From contig JAICXV010000103.1 in assembly GCA_025934545.1 (NCBI GenBank), positions 1 to 7,267 on the forward strand: a stretch of DNA of 7,267 nucleotides. Reading direction: 5' to 3'. Below are positions 1-7,200 of this stretch, piece by piece. The translations under genes were made by a program, and so were the position numbers. The first letter of the stretch is position 1, and each line of letters opens with the position of its first letter. The DNA comes from Verrucomicrobiia bacterium (GTDB lineage: Bacteria > Verrucomicrobiota > Verrucomicrobiia > Limisphaerales > Palsa-1400). Below the pieces are notes generated by a model. That model saw nothing but the letters and a program-made list of their open reading frames with translations, searched no databases and was not told where the DNA came from.

Positions 1-24
1 ACGCCGCCCGTTATCTGGCGGCGT
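1..24 (-). terminator. Probable terminator hairpin of the sucC-VOC-sucD operon (cut by window edge)
   Basis: The arms ACGCCGCC (1-8) and GGCGGCGT (17-24) are perfect reverse complements, with an 8-base loop between them. The hairpin starts 30 bases after the sucD stop codon, where the minus-strand operon should end. On the plus strand the stem is not followed by a T run. On the minus strand the bases after the stem lie before position 1, so the U tract that would prove an intrinsic terminator cannot be seen. The hairpin is seen directly; its role is inferred from its position. Confidence 0.6.
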
Positions 25-53
25 TAGCGCACAAAGTCTCAGCAGATTTTTGA

Positions 54-953
54 CTACATCATTTTTAACAGCGTCTCCGCCATTTCTGATGGTGTCGCGG
101 CAACGCCAATGCCGGCTTCTTTGAAGGCAGCAATCTTTGCTTCGGCCGTGCCTTTACCTCCACTGATAATCGCGCCAGCGTGACCCATGCGCCGTCCGGG
201 CGGCGCCGTCGCTCCGGCAATGAAACCCGCGACCGGTTTTTTGCAATTGTTCTTAATCCACTCCGCGGCTTCTTCTTCGGCCGATCCACCGATTTCACCA
301 ATCATAATGATGCCCGTTGTCTCCGGGTCATCATTGAACATCTTGATAATGTCGAGGTGCGACGTGCCGTTGACCGGATCGCCGCCAATGCCGACGCAAG
401 TCGATTGCCCAACACCGCGACAAGTCAGTTGCCAGACCGCTTCGTAAGTCAGCGTGCCGCTCCGCGAAACGACGCCGATGTTTCCTTTTTTGTGAATGTA
501 ACCCGGTGAAATTCCGATGCGACAACCGCCCGTGGAATCTTTTCCTGTGCCGGGCGTGACGACGCCGGGACAGTTTGGCCCGATCAAACGCGTTTTCTTA
601 CCGCGCATGGCGCTCTTCACGCGCACCATGTCATTGACCGGAATGCCTTCCGTAATCGCGACCGCAAGATCGAGCCCCGCGTCGACTGCTTCGAGAATCG
701 CATCACCGGCAAACGGTGGCGGCACGAAAATCGCGGAGACGGTAGCGCCAGTTTGTTTGGCGGCTTCGGCCACACTGTCGAAGATCGGGACCTTTTTGCC
801 GTTATGTTCGAAGGTTTGCCCACCTTTTCCTGGCGTGACGCCGGCAACAACTTGCGAGCCGTAATCGATGCTCAATTGCGTGTGGCGCGCACCGAAACTT
901 CCGGTGATTCCTTGAACGAGAATTTTTGTGTCAGATTGAACGAGAATGGCCAT
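54..953 (-). CDS. sucD: Succinyl-CoA synthetase (ADP- or GDP-forming), alpha subunit
   Basis: SucD pairs with SucC in the cytoplasmic TCA-cycle enzyme that interconverts succinyl-CoA and succinate while phosphorylating ADP or GDP. The 299-residue product carries the N-terminal CoA-binding Rossmann domain with [11 protein letters not shown] (residues 15-25), ITEGIP (100-105) and IGPNCPG (124-130). It also has SRSGTLTYE (163-171), IGEIGG with Glu220, and [10 protein letters not shown] with the phosphorylated histidine at His258. All key residues of the family are present. The start at 951-953 gives the usual N-terminus ([10 protein letters not shown]). The same frame stays open 25 codons further upstream, but that extension would overlap the VOC gene and has no family resemblance. 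The start lies 5 bases after the VOC stop; a weak AAAGG inside the end of the VOC gene, 12 bases before the ATG, may serve as ribosome site, so translational coupling is likely. Compared with E. coli SucD as I recall it, there is an insertion of about seven residues after VVTPG (residues 136-143). Confidence 0.97.
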   Translation of the reverse strand: MAILVQSDTKILVQGITGSFGARHTQLSIDYGSQVVAGVTPGKGGQTFEHNGKKVPIFDSVAEAAKQTGATVSAIFVPPPFAGDAILEAVDAGLDLAVAITEGIPVNDMVRVKSAMRGKKTRLIGPNCPGVVTPGTGKDSTGGCRIGISPGYIHKKGNIGVVSRSGTLTYEAVWQLTCRGVGQSTCVGIGGDPVNGTSHLDIIKMFNDDPETTGIIMIGEIGGSAEEEAAEWIKNNCKKPVAGFIAGATAPPGRRMGHAGAIISGGKGTAEAKIAAFKEAGIGVAATPSEMAETLLKMM

Positions 954-958
954 AGAAA

Positions 959-1315
959 TTATAAACCTTTGCGCTTGTGAATAACGATCGTGTTTCCATC
1001 CGGATCGAACACGGCGACCATTTTGCAAACCGGTCCCTCATAGGGTTCCATGCGAAATTTTACGTTGTTGTCGCGCAGTTGTTTGACGGCAGCGTCGAAA
1101 TCTTCAACTTCCAAAGCAGCGGAACAACCATCCGGACTCGGCTTCCATTGCGGCGATGAACCGATCGCTAGCGCGTACGGCCCCCACGCGTATTCAACCC
1201 ACTGGTTTTCCGTGATCGTCGTCGGTTCCAGCCCCAGCACGCCTTCGTAAAACTTCCGCGCGCGCGCGATGTCGGTGACCGCGTAACAACAAAATGCTAT
1301 TTCCTTAACTTTCAT
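959..1315 (-). CDS. VOC-fold (glyoxalase/bleomycin-resistance-like) protein lacking usual metal ligands
   Basis: This 118-residue soluble protein has the length and pattern of a single vicinal-oxygen-chelate protein. Residues 3-30 form a first beta-alpha unit ([13 protein letters not shown], then [12 protein letters not shown]). Residues 65-80 form a second ([16 protein letters not shown]). DPDGN at 104-108 precedes a last strand (TIVIHKRKG), a typical VOC ending. Metalloenzymes of this superfamily use a His in the first strand, a His or Glu mid-protein, and a Glu in the last strand (fELh-like). Here those places hold Phe/Cys, Ala and Ile/Val, so metal-dependent glyoxalase or methylmalonyl-CoA epimerase activity is unlikely. 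The gene lies between sucC and sucD with gaps of 10 and 5 bases and has the best ribosome site of the operon, so it should be made together with succinyl-CoA synthetase. The fold is fairly sure; substrate and role are unknown. Confidence 0.85.
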   Translation of the reverse strand: MKVKEIAFCCYAVTDIARARKFYEGVLGLEPTTITENQWVEYAWGPYALAIGSSPQWKPSPDGCSAALEVEDFDAAVKQLRDNNVKFRMEPYEGPVCKMVAVFDPDGNTIVIHKRKGL

Positions 1316-1318
1316 TTA

Positions 1319-1326
1319 CCCCTCCC
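1319..1326 (-). promoter_or_regulatory. Strong Shine-Dalgarno site of the VOC gene
   Basis: On the minus strand GGGAGGGG precedes the VOC ATG. Its GGAGG core (1321-1325) is 5 bases from the start codon, and its first base is the last base of the sucC TAG stop. This is the only classical ribosome site I see in the window and it fixes the VOC start. Its overlap with the sucC stop suggests reinitiation by ribosomes that finish sucC. Confidence 0.8.
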
Positions 1327-2531
1327 TATGCGTTGACCGCTTTAACAACTTTTTGCGCAGCATCCGCCATCGAATCACCCGTGATGATGGTCATCCCGGA
1401 ATCTTTCAAAATCTGTTTTCCGAGTTGAACATTGTTGCCTTCAAGGCGCACCACTAACGGCAATTTCAAATGCGTCTCCTTCACCGCCGCAACGATGCCG
1501 GACGCGATGATGTCGCATTGCATAATGCCGCCGAAAATGTTGACCAAAATCCCTTTTACACTCGGGTCGCTCAAAATAATTTTGAAAGCCGCTGTCACCT
1601 GTTCCTTGCTCGCGCCGCCGCCGACGTCCAAAAAGTTCGCCGGTTCGCCACCGAAATGTTTGATGATATCCATCGTTGCCATCGCCAGCCCGGCGCCGTT
1701 GACCAGGCAAGCAATGCTGCCGTCGAGCTTGATATAATTGAGATTGAACTTACTGGCCTCGATTTCCAAGGGAGCTTCTTCGGCGAGATCGCGCATCGCC
1801 TGGATATTCGGATGCCGATAGAGAGCGTTGTCATCCAACCCAATCTTTGCATCCACCGCAACAAGGCCGTCTTTGCCGTCGCGTCCGGCAACAATGCAGA
1901 GCGGATTGATTTCCACCATGCTGGCGTCGCATTCCCAAAATGTTTTGTACAGCGCGGCGAAAAACTTCGCGCCGTTGCCAATCAAATCACCCTTCAGACC
2001 AAGAGCCCTTGCCAGCTTGCGGCCTTGATACCGATAAAAGCCCTGCGCCGGATCGATCGTCTCTTTGACGATTTTTTCCGGATGTTTCTCAGCGACTTCC
2101 TCAATGTCCATGCCGCCTTCCGTGCTCACCATGATCATCGGCTTGGACGAAGCGCGATCCAGCAGCACCGCGCAATAAAGTTCCTTTTTAATTTCCGGCG
2201 CGGCCGCGACCAGCACTTTGCTAACCAGCCGGCCGTCCGGTCCGGTTTGCTTCGTCACCAGCACCTGGCCGAGCATGTTTTTGGCAAACTCGTAAATTTC
2301 ATCCGCGCTTTTCGACAATTTCACGCCGCCTTTGAATCCATTTTTAAAAGTTCCCTTGCCGCGGCCGCCTGCGTGGATTTGCGATTTAATGACGGCGAGC
2401 TTTTCACCTGCGCTAAAAATCTTATCGGCGATTTTCTTCGCAGCTTCAGGTGTGTCCGCGACTTCGCCCAGAGGCACGGGCACGCCGTATTGGGCCAACA
2501 ACTGCTTTGCTTGATACTCGTGAATGTTCAT
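1326..2531 (-). CDS. sucC: Succinyl-CoA synthetase (ADP- or GDP-forming), beta subunit
   Basis: SucC is the nucleotide-binding and specificity subunit of succinyl-CoA synthetase, working with SucD in the TCA cycle. The product has 401 residues, slightly longer than the usual 385-390. The N-terminal ATP-grasp domain starts with [12 protein letters not shown] and carries the nucleotide loop HAGGRGKG (residues 53-60). [19 protein letters not shown] lies at 136-154. The magnesium and catalytic residues are in EINP (Glu207, Asn209) and in VDAK (Asp227). The C-terminal ligase domain shows [12 protein letters not shown] (301-312), NIFGGI (331-336) and VRLEGNN (361-367), the hallmarks of the family. 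No key residue is missing. It is the first gene of the operon. Its ATG at 2529-2531 has no Shine-Dalgarno sequence, only an A-rich stretch just upstream. Nucleotide preference (ATP or GTP) cannot be decided by eye. Confidence 0.97.
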   Translation of the reverse strand: MNIHEYQAKQLLAQYGVPVPLGEVADTPEAAKKIADKIFSAGEKLAVIKSQIHAGGRGKGTFKNGFKGGVKLSKSADEIYEFAKNMLGQVLVTKQTGPDGRLVSKVLVAAAPEIKKELYCAVLLDRASSKPMIMVSTEGGMDIEEVAEKHPEKIVKETIDPAQGFYRYQGRKLARALGLKGDLIGNGAKFFAALYKTFWECDASMVEINPLCIVAGRDGKDGLVAVDAKIGLDDNALYRHPNIQAMRDLAEEAPLEIEASKFNLNYIKLDGSIACLVNGAGLAMATMDIIKHFGGEPANFLDVGGGASKEQVTAAFKIILSDPSVKGILVNIFGGIMQCDIIASGIVAAVKETHLKLPLVVRLEGNNVQLGKQILKDSGMTIITGDSMADAAQKVVKAVNA

Positions 2532-2621
2532 TTTTTAAGCTTGCACTCGGAATAGATAGTCTCAAAGTCACCACGTCATTAGTCAACCTAAACTCGGCCT
2601 ATCCTAAACAATTAAGATAAC
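2532..2621. promoter_or_regulatory. Divergent intergenic region with promoters of the suc operon and the DUF4190-like gene
   Basis: These 90 AT-rich bases separate two divergent starts, so each direction should have a promoter here. A minus-strand TTGACT (2581-2586) resembles a -35 box for sucC, but no convincing -10 box follows at 16-18 bases; TATCTA (2553-2558) is 22 bases away. For the plus-strand gene TATCCT (2600-2605) could be a -10 box, but lacks a good -35 partner. The placement is inferred from gene layout and the exact elements are uncertain. Neither start codon has a recognisable ribosome site. Confidence 0.4.
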
Positions 2622-2888
2622 ATGAAACCTCATCGCGGCACGTTGATCATGGTACTGGGAATTCTCGGCATTGTTTTGTGCGGTTTTTTGGGAATTCCTG
2701 CGTGGATAATGGCTAATGCTGACTTGCGCCAAATGGATGCTGGAACGATGGATCCCAGCGGTCGTAGCACAACCAACGCCGGCAGAATCTGCGGAATAAT
2801 CGGCATTATACTTTTAATTCTCACGATTATATTCGGTGTGGTGGTCGCAGTGGGTTTTGGGGGCGCGATGATGCGCCAACGCCATTGA
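2622..2888 (+). CDS. Small two-helix membrane protein, DUF4190-like
   Basis: The product has 88 residues. Two hydrophobic segments, about residues 8-30 (LIMVLGILGIVLCGFLGIPA) and 57-81 (CGIIGIILLILTIIFGVVVA), flank a polar loop containing ADLRQMDAGTMDPSGRSTTNAGR. The pattern of a glycine-rich helix, a short A-[DN]-L-x-x-M-x-A-G-x-M-D-P-S-G-R loop and a second glycine-rich helix is that of DUF4190-type proteins, which have no established function. They are usually predicted inner-membrane proteins, sometimes fused to other domains; this one stands alone. The ATG at 2622 lacks a Shine-Dalgarno sequence. The gene is the only plus-strand gene here. It starts divergently from sucC and ends 18 bases from the stop of citrate synthase, so it forms its own transcription unit. 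The family assignment is from memory of the motif; the membrane topology is directly supported. Confidence 0.85.
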   Translation: MKPHRGTLIMVLGILGIVLCGFLGIPAWIMANADLRQMDAGTMDPSGRSTTNAGRICGIIGIILLILTIIFGVVVAVGFGGAMMRQRH

Positions 2889-2895
2889 ACAAATC

Positions 2896-2918
2896 GCCGA
2901 ACGAACTTAACGTTCGGC
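2896..2918 (-). terminator. Hairpin over the citrate synthase stop codon, possible terminator
   Basis: The arms GCCGAACG (2896-2903) and CGTTCGGC (2911-2918) pair perfectly around a 7-base loop holding the citrate synthase stop codon TAA. On the minus strand the stem is followed by GATTTGTTCAA, a weak T-rich tract, which fits an intrinsic terminator for citrate synthase. On the plus strand no T run follows, although the hairpin lies only 7 bases after the DUF4190-like gene and may protect or stop that transcript too. The structure is certain; termination is a moderate inference. Confidence 0.55.
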
Positions 2919-4049
2919 CAGCGGAATGACTTTGAGGCCGACGGGCCCGGTATAGGCGCTTTGCGGTCGGATCAATCGATTGTCGGCGAGTTGCTCCAAG
3001 ACATGCGCCGTCCACCCTGCCGTTCGCGAAATCGCGAAGATCGGCGTGAACAGATCCGTTGGAATTCCCAGCGAGTAATAGACCGTCGCAGAATAGAAAT
3101 CCACGTTCGCGTGCAGCCCTTTCTTTTTCAGCATGTGTTCAGCAATGCGGTCGCTCATCTGAATCCACTTCGGTTCGCCAATTTTCGAACTCAAAATTTG
3201 CGCCATGCGACGCAGATGCGGCGCGCGCGGATCGAGCGTCTTATAAACGCGGTGCCCAATGCCCATAATCTTCTTCTTCTGCGCCAGGCAATCCTCGACA
3301 TAAGCATCGACTTTATCCATCGAACCAATGTTCATCAGCATGTGGATGACGCCCTCGTTGGCTCCGCCGTGCAGCGGCCCTTTCAACGTCCCGATCGCGC
3401 TGGTGATTGCCGAATACATATCGCTCAACGTCGCAATCGTCACACGCGCGCTGAACGTCGAAGCGTTCATCCCATGGTCGGCATGCAACACATAGCAAAG
3501 ATCTAACGTGTTCGTCTTTTCGACCGAAGGTTTTTCACCATCGATCAGATACAAAAAGTTCGCTGCTTCACCTAGACTCGGATCGGGTGGCAAAATACTT
3601 TTGCCCTGGCGAATACGATGAAAATACGCGGTTACGATGGGAATTTGCGCAATTAAACGCATCGCGCGGCGTCGTTGCCCGTCTTGCGAATTGTCATCGC
3701 GTTCCGGGTCGAAACAACCGAGGGCCGAAACCGCCGTGCGAATCGCATCCATCGGCGGCGTATCCTTCGGAATTGATTTTAGAATATCAATGATGCCTTT
3801 GGGCAATTCGCGGTCGGCCGCAAGGGTCGCTTTCAGCGCCGCCAACTCATCGCGCGTCGGCAGGTGGTTGCGATGCAGCAGGTGAATGACTTCTTCGAAC
3901 GAAACTTTGCCGGCCAACTCGTTAATATCGTAGCCGCAATAAATCAGTTCCCCTTTTTCACCTCGCACGTCGCTCAAGCGCGTTTGCGCGGCGACAATGC
4001 CTTCTAGACCTTTGGTGACGGGTGCAATGGGAATCGTAGCGGCTTCCAT
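2907..4049 (-). CDS. gltA: Citrate synthase (short, ~380-residue type)
   Basis: Citrate synthase condenses oxaloacetate and acetyl-CoA to citrate at the entry of the TCA cycle, in the cytoplasm. The 380-residue product has the family triad: His227 in GPLHGGANE, His266 in GIGHRVYKTLDPRAP, and Asp317 in NVDFYSA. It also has LHADHGMNAST (188-198), the substrate-binding Arg275 in the DPRA motif, and Arg342 in SRTAGWTAH. The length and the N-terminus (TKGLEGIVAAQTRLSDV) match the short citrate/2-methylcitrate synthase group (as in Bacillus CitZ or PrpC) rather than the ~427-residue E. coli GltA with its extra N-terminal part. A 2-methylcitrate synthase is possible, but no prpB or prpD lies nearby, while succinyl-CoA synthetase does, so citrate synthase is preferred. 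The ATG at 4047-4049 starts a family-like N-terminus; the frame is open 27 codons further upstream, but that stretch contains the promoter. There is no clear ribosome site. Confidence 0.95.
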   Translation of the reverse strand: MEAATIPIAPVTKGLEGIVAAQTRLSDVRGEKGELIYCGYDINELAGKVSFEEVIHLLHRNHLPTRDELAALKATLAADRELPKGIIDILKSIPKDTPPMDAIRTAVSALGCFDPERDDNSQDGQRRRAMRLIAQIPIVTAYFHRIRQGKSILPPDPSLGEAANFLYLIDGEKPSVEKTNTLDLCYVLHADHGMNASTFSARVTIATLSDMYSAITSAIGTLKGPLHGGANEGVIHMLMNIGSMDKVDAYVEDCLAQKKKIMGIGHRVYKTLDPRAPHLRRMAQILSSKIGEPKWIQMSDRIAEHMLKKKGLHANVDFYSATVYYSLGIPTDLFTPIFAISRTAGWTAHVLEQLADNRLIRPQSAYTGPVGLKVIPLAER

Positions 4050-4062
4050 ATCTGATACTTTC

Positions 4063-4091
4063 AATAAATTCGGCGAAACTAAGATTGTCAA
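4063..4091 (-). promoter_or_regulatory. Sigma70-type promoter of citrate synthase
   Basis: On the minus strand a perfect -35 box TTGACA (4086-4091) is followed after exactly 17 bases by TTTATT (4063-4068), which matches the TATAAT -10 box at four of six positions. The expected start of transcription would be near 4056-4057, giving a leader of only about 7 bases before the ATG at 4049. That fits the absence of a Shine-Dalgarno sequence. It is the best promoter match in the window. Confidence 0.6.
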
Positions 4092-4094
4092 TCT
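4082..4094. promoter_or_regulatory. Perfect 13-base palindrome over the -35 box, candidate operator
   Basis: AGATTG and CAATCT form a perfect inverted repeat around a single central base, and the -35 box of the citrate synthase promoter lies wholly inside it. A dimeric repressor bound here would block RNA polymerase. The symmetry is seen directly; the operator role is inferred, and no regulator gene lies in the window. Confidence 0.4.
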
Positions 4095-4109
4095 AGGTAT
4101 GCCAAAACA

Positions 4110-4147
4110 ATGCGTCAAAGGAAAACACACTAAGTTTCCCGACGCAT
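4110..4147. other. Imperfect inverted repeat upstream of the citrate synthase promoter
   Basis: ATGCGTC (4110-4116) pairs with GACGCAT (4141-4147), and inside it GGAAA (4120-4124) pairs with TTTCC (4135-4139). An asymmetric bulge of three against one base separates the two stems and the loop has ten bases. The element lies between the terminator of the large gene and the citrate synthase promoter. It has no T tract typical of a terminator. It could be a protein-binding site or, if transcription starts further upstream, part of a leader. Function unknown. Confidence 0.35.
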
Positions 4148-4170
4148 CAATTAGGCAACAAAATGATCAC

Positions 4171-4205
4171 CATAAAACAAAACAGCCCCGTTTTTACACG
4201 GGGCC
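4171..4205 (-). terminator. Intrinsic terminator of the large modular protein gene
   Basis: On the minus strand the stem ACGGGGC/GCCCCGT (arms 4198-4204 and 4185-4191, loop of six bases, 4192-4197) is followed by TGTTTTGTTTTATG. A GC-rich stem followed directly by a T-rich tract is the classical Rho-independent form. It begins about 22 bases after the stop codon of the large gene and separates it from citrate synthase. The plus strand has no T run after the stem, so it works in one direction only. Confidence 0.88.
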
Positions 4206-4226
4206 GTCAGTGTTGTTAACGTGTGC

Positions 4227-7200
4227 CTACGGATTTGAAACCTGATAGAACGCCGTGCCATCCGGCGGCGCGTTGTCGGTGAATGTGCCTGCACCGGAGC
4301 CGTCAGTCGTTGCCTGACCGATCGAACCGTAGGTGCCGTGAACGGTTGTCGCGCGGACGATGCTATATGTCGTGTTCGGCGCGCCCGTGAAGTTCAGGAA
4401 GCCCGTCGTCGCCGTGCGCCCGCCGGACGTGATGACGACCTGTGCTTGCACGGTCGCCGGCGTATAATAAACGCGTAACTGCGGCCGAAAACTTTCGTTC
4501 GCATTTTCGGCGGTGCCGAAGAACCAGCCGTCGTTACCGTTTACCCACGGCAGGATGACCCAACCATAATTTGGTTTTGCGCCGGTGACCCATTGCGCGA
4601 CATCCGCCGTCAACTCATACGAGAGATACCCGCCTTGAACAAAGAACGACAAGTCAGGCGAACCCGCAGCAATGGAGATTGCCGAGCTGGCCTGCACGTC
4701 ATTCGCGACAATTCCGCTTCCGAAGGTCGAGAACGAATCCGTGTCGTTCCACGGGATTAGCATGGTGTGGAACGCTCCACCGTGGCCCTGGGCCGACCCG
4801 CTTTGGCTGGTCAGATCGAGAATCGCCGCATGCACCTGAGAGCCGGGCGGAATCTGATTGGGCCCCGTCCCGATAATGTTATCAAATCGCATCAGGACTT
4901 GAGATTGATCGCCCGGCGTCACGACGTTCCAATCGACGCCGATGGTCGCCGACAAGCCGAACGTTCCATTGGTCGGATCGTTGCCGCGAATTTGTGTATC
5001 GACGGCATTGGTGTAACCGTTGACGTTTTGGCGGAAGCTGTTCGATGCAACAGTTGGTGGCAACCACAGGATGCGCAGGTCCGGCCGGAAAGAAATATTC
5101 GGTTCTTCTCCCGGACTGATGCCGGTGCCGTCGAGATTGCCAGTCCAACCCGGCATGAACCAACCGTGATTGACTTGACCACCAGACAACCACGCGTTGA
5201 TATCTGCCAGCACGCTAATCGTCGCCGCACCGGTGCTTGTGCTCGCAGAACCGTCCGGCAATCCCCAGACCGAATCTGCGGTGCCGTTAACCGCGCCACT
5301 GAAGGTAGCAAAGGTCAAATTTGTCGCATCCCAATCCTGCGTTATCCGATACAACGGACTCCCATCGCCCGAATCAATTACGTGAAACGTCAGGAGCGCT
5401 TCAACAACGACTGCGTTCGACGGAATTTGGCCGAGACTGCTGCCGAAAATATTATCAAACCGCAACAGAACTTGTTGTGAGTCCGCTGAGCCGGGATCCG
5501 GCCAGTCGACAAACAACCCATTGGCGCCGCCGGCTGGAAACGCCGTATTCGGTGCGCTTTCTTTGAGCAGAATATCGTTTTCACCGGTGTAAGTTCCATA
5601 GCCGTGGTCGGCGCCTTCTTGAAATTCAGTGGCACGCAATAGCCCGACGCGAATCGCAACCGTGCCCGAGCTTTGGCCGCCATCTGCGTGACGCAACAGC
5701 GCCGACACATTACGCGTGGCCAGTGACGGCGACGAATTAACGTTGCTGAAGCTGGCCGCGTGCAAAGTCGCTTCGACTGCCGCAGGCGTCGCCGTGTTAT
5801 TGAAAGTGACCACGAGCGGCGAACCCGATCCACCGCTGAACGTCCCGATCTGCACGCCACCGTACGTCACGGAATTTCCAGAAACACCAATCTGCCCGGC
5901 GCCAGTTCCGTCGTGGCGCACACTCAACCGATCATCAGCGGTTGCATTGTTAGTTATGGTCACCGTCAACGTGGTGCCGGTGTAATCCAAAGTATTTGGG
6001 TCAGAAACAACCGCGCGGCCGTCGATGCCGACCGGTGGCATGCCGATGCCGTAAAACGTCGTGCCAGAAGGCATCGTGATCGTCGGTTCGTTGTCCAGTG
6101 TTACCACCGGTATGCTCACGGCGGCGACTGCGGCATAATTCGTATCCGAAGAACTCACTGAATTGGTAATAAACCATCCGGTCGATCCATCGATTGCGAG
6201 ATCGTCAATTCCGCTGACCGTCACAGGTTGAGCGTTGCTCCAATTACCCGGCGTAAACACCAATGACGGAGGCGAAACCGTTCCGCCCTGCGTTGTGTCG
6301 CTTGAGGCGATATTGACCGTGACATTGGCCGACGGCTGGCTGGCAAGGCTGATAGTATAATTTGTTGAACGCCCTTCAACCACAGCCAGCCCAAACGGAT
6401 AAGCGCTCACGACCAATCCTGCGACGTCGTTGTCTCGGTTCACCACCGAAACATCCGGCGGGTTGTAACCGCTGTAATTCGAATCGTTCGATTGTGCCGC
6501 ACCCGTGAAGATGGTGTAAGCAACATCGCCATCCTGCACAAAATCATCGACGCCCGTAATGGTGACCGGCTGGTCCACATTCCAGTTGTTCTGGTCGAAG
6601 ACCAGTTGTGAAGTTGAAACCGTCCCTTCATTCGGATTGCTCGACGAAATTGAAATCGTGACGGTATCGGTCGGCTGCGTGTTCAGGTGAACGTTGAAAG
6701 TCGCCGTGCCGGCACTTTCCGTGGTAAACAAGCCGCTGCTCGGCGTCACTGTGATTCCGGGATCGTTGTCAATGTTGCCAACGCTAACGCTCGCCGGTTG
6801 AAGCCCACTGTAATTTGGATCCGAGCTGCTCGCCGTGCCAAAATCAATTGTATAAAAGACAGTCCCGTCAGACACGCTGTCATCAACGCCGGTGACGGTC
6901 ACCGTTTGCGGTTGAGCCCAGTTATCGCTCGTGAAGGTCAACGAACTCACATCAACTGTTCCTTCCTGGGGATTGGATGACGCTACGCTAAACGTCACGT
7001 CCGCGGTCGGCTGCGTATCAAGCACGACCGTGAAGTGCGCCTGGCCTCCGCTTTCCGTCGTAAAAATGTTGTTGCTTGGCGTCATGGTGAATCCCGGCGA
7101 TCCCGCGGGAATGAATGCGAACGAGGCAATGGCCTGTCCTGGCGGGATAGATTCCACGCCACCCAACGGGCAGTCGTGTGTTTTAATAATCCAGCCGTCC

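Noticed and set aside
954..1028. A sucD start 25 codons further upstream
   Set aside because: It would overlap the VOC coding region and adds a stretch unlike SucD N-termini; [10 protein letters not shown] at 953 is the family start.
959..1315. Methylmalonyl-CoA epimerase, suggested by the VOC fold and the succinyl-CoA context
   Set aside because: The protein is shorter than epimerases and lacks the His/Gln/Glu metal ligands at the expected strands; no methylmalonyl-CoA mutase genes are nearby.
1470..2555. A 361-codon open frame on the plus strand lying opposite most of sucC
   Set aside because: It is a shadow of sucC codon use. The translation is rich in His, Arg and Phe with no domain pattern, and sucC on the other strand is unmistakable.
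2907..4049. 2-methylcitrate synthase (prpC) instead of citrate synthase
   Set aside because: The short-type sequence alone cannot exclude it, but no propionate-pathway genes are present and the neighbours are TCA-cycle genes.
4050..4130. A citrate synthase start 27 codons further upstream
   Set aside because: The added stretch covers the -35/-10 promoter and the palindrome and does not resemble citrate synthase N-termini.
4767..5480. A 237-codon open frame on the plus strand inside the large gene
   Set aside because: The translation is Arg-rich and without structure, it has no ribosome site, and it lies opposite recognisable DNRLRE-like sequence.
7164..7166. TTG as the true start of the large protein
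   Set aside because: The frame stays open with plausible protein sequence to the window edge, and no signal peptide follows this codon, so it is most likely an internal Leu.
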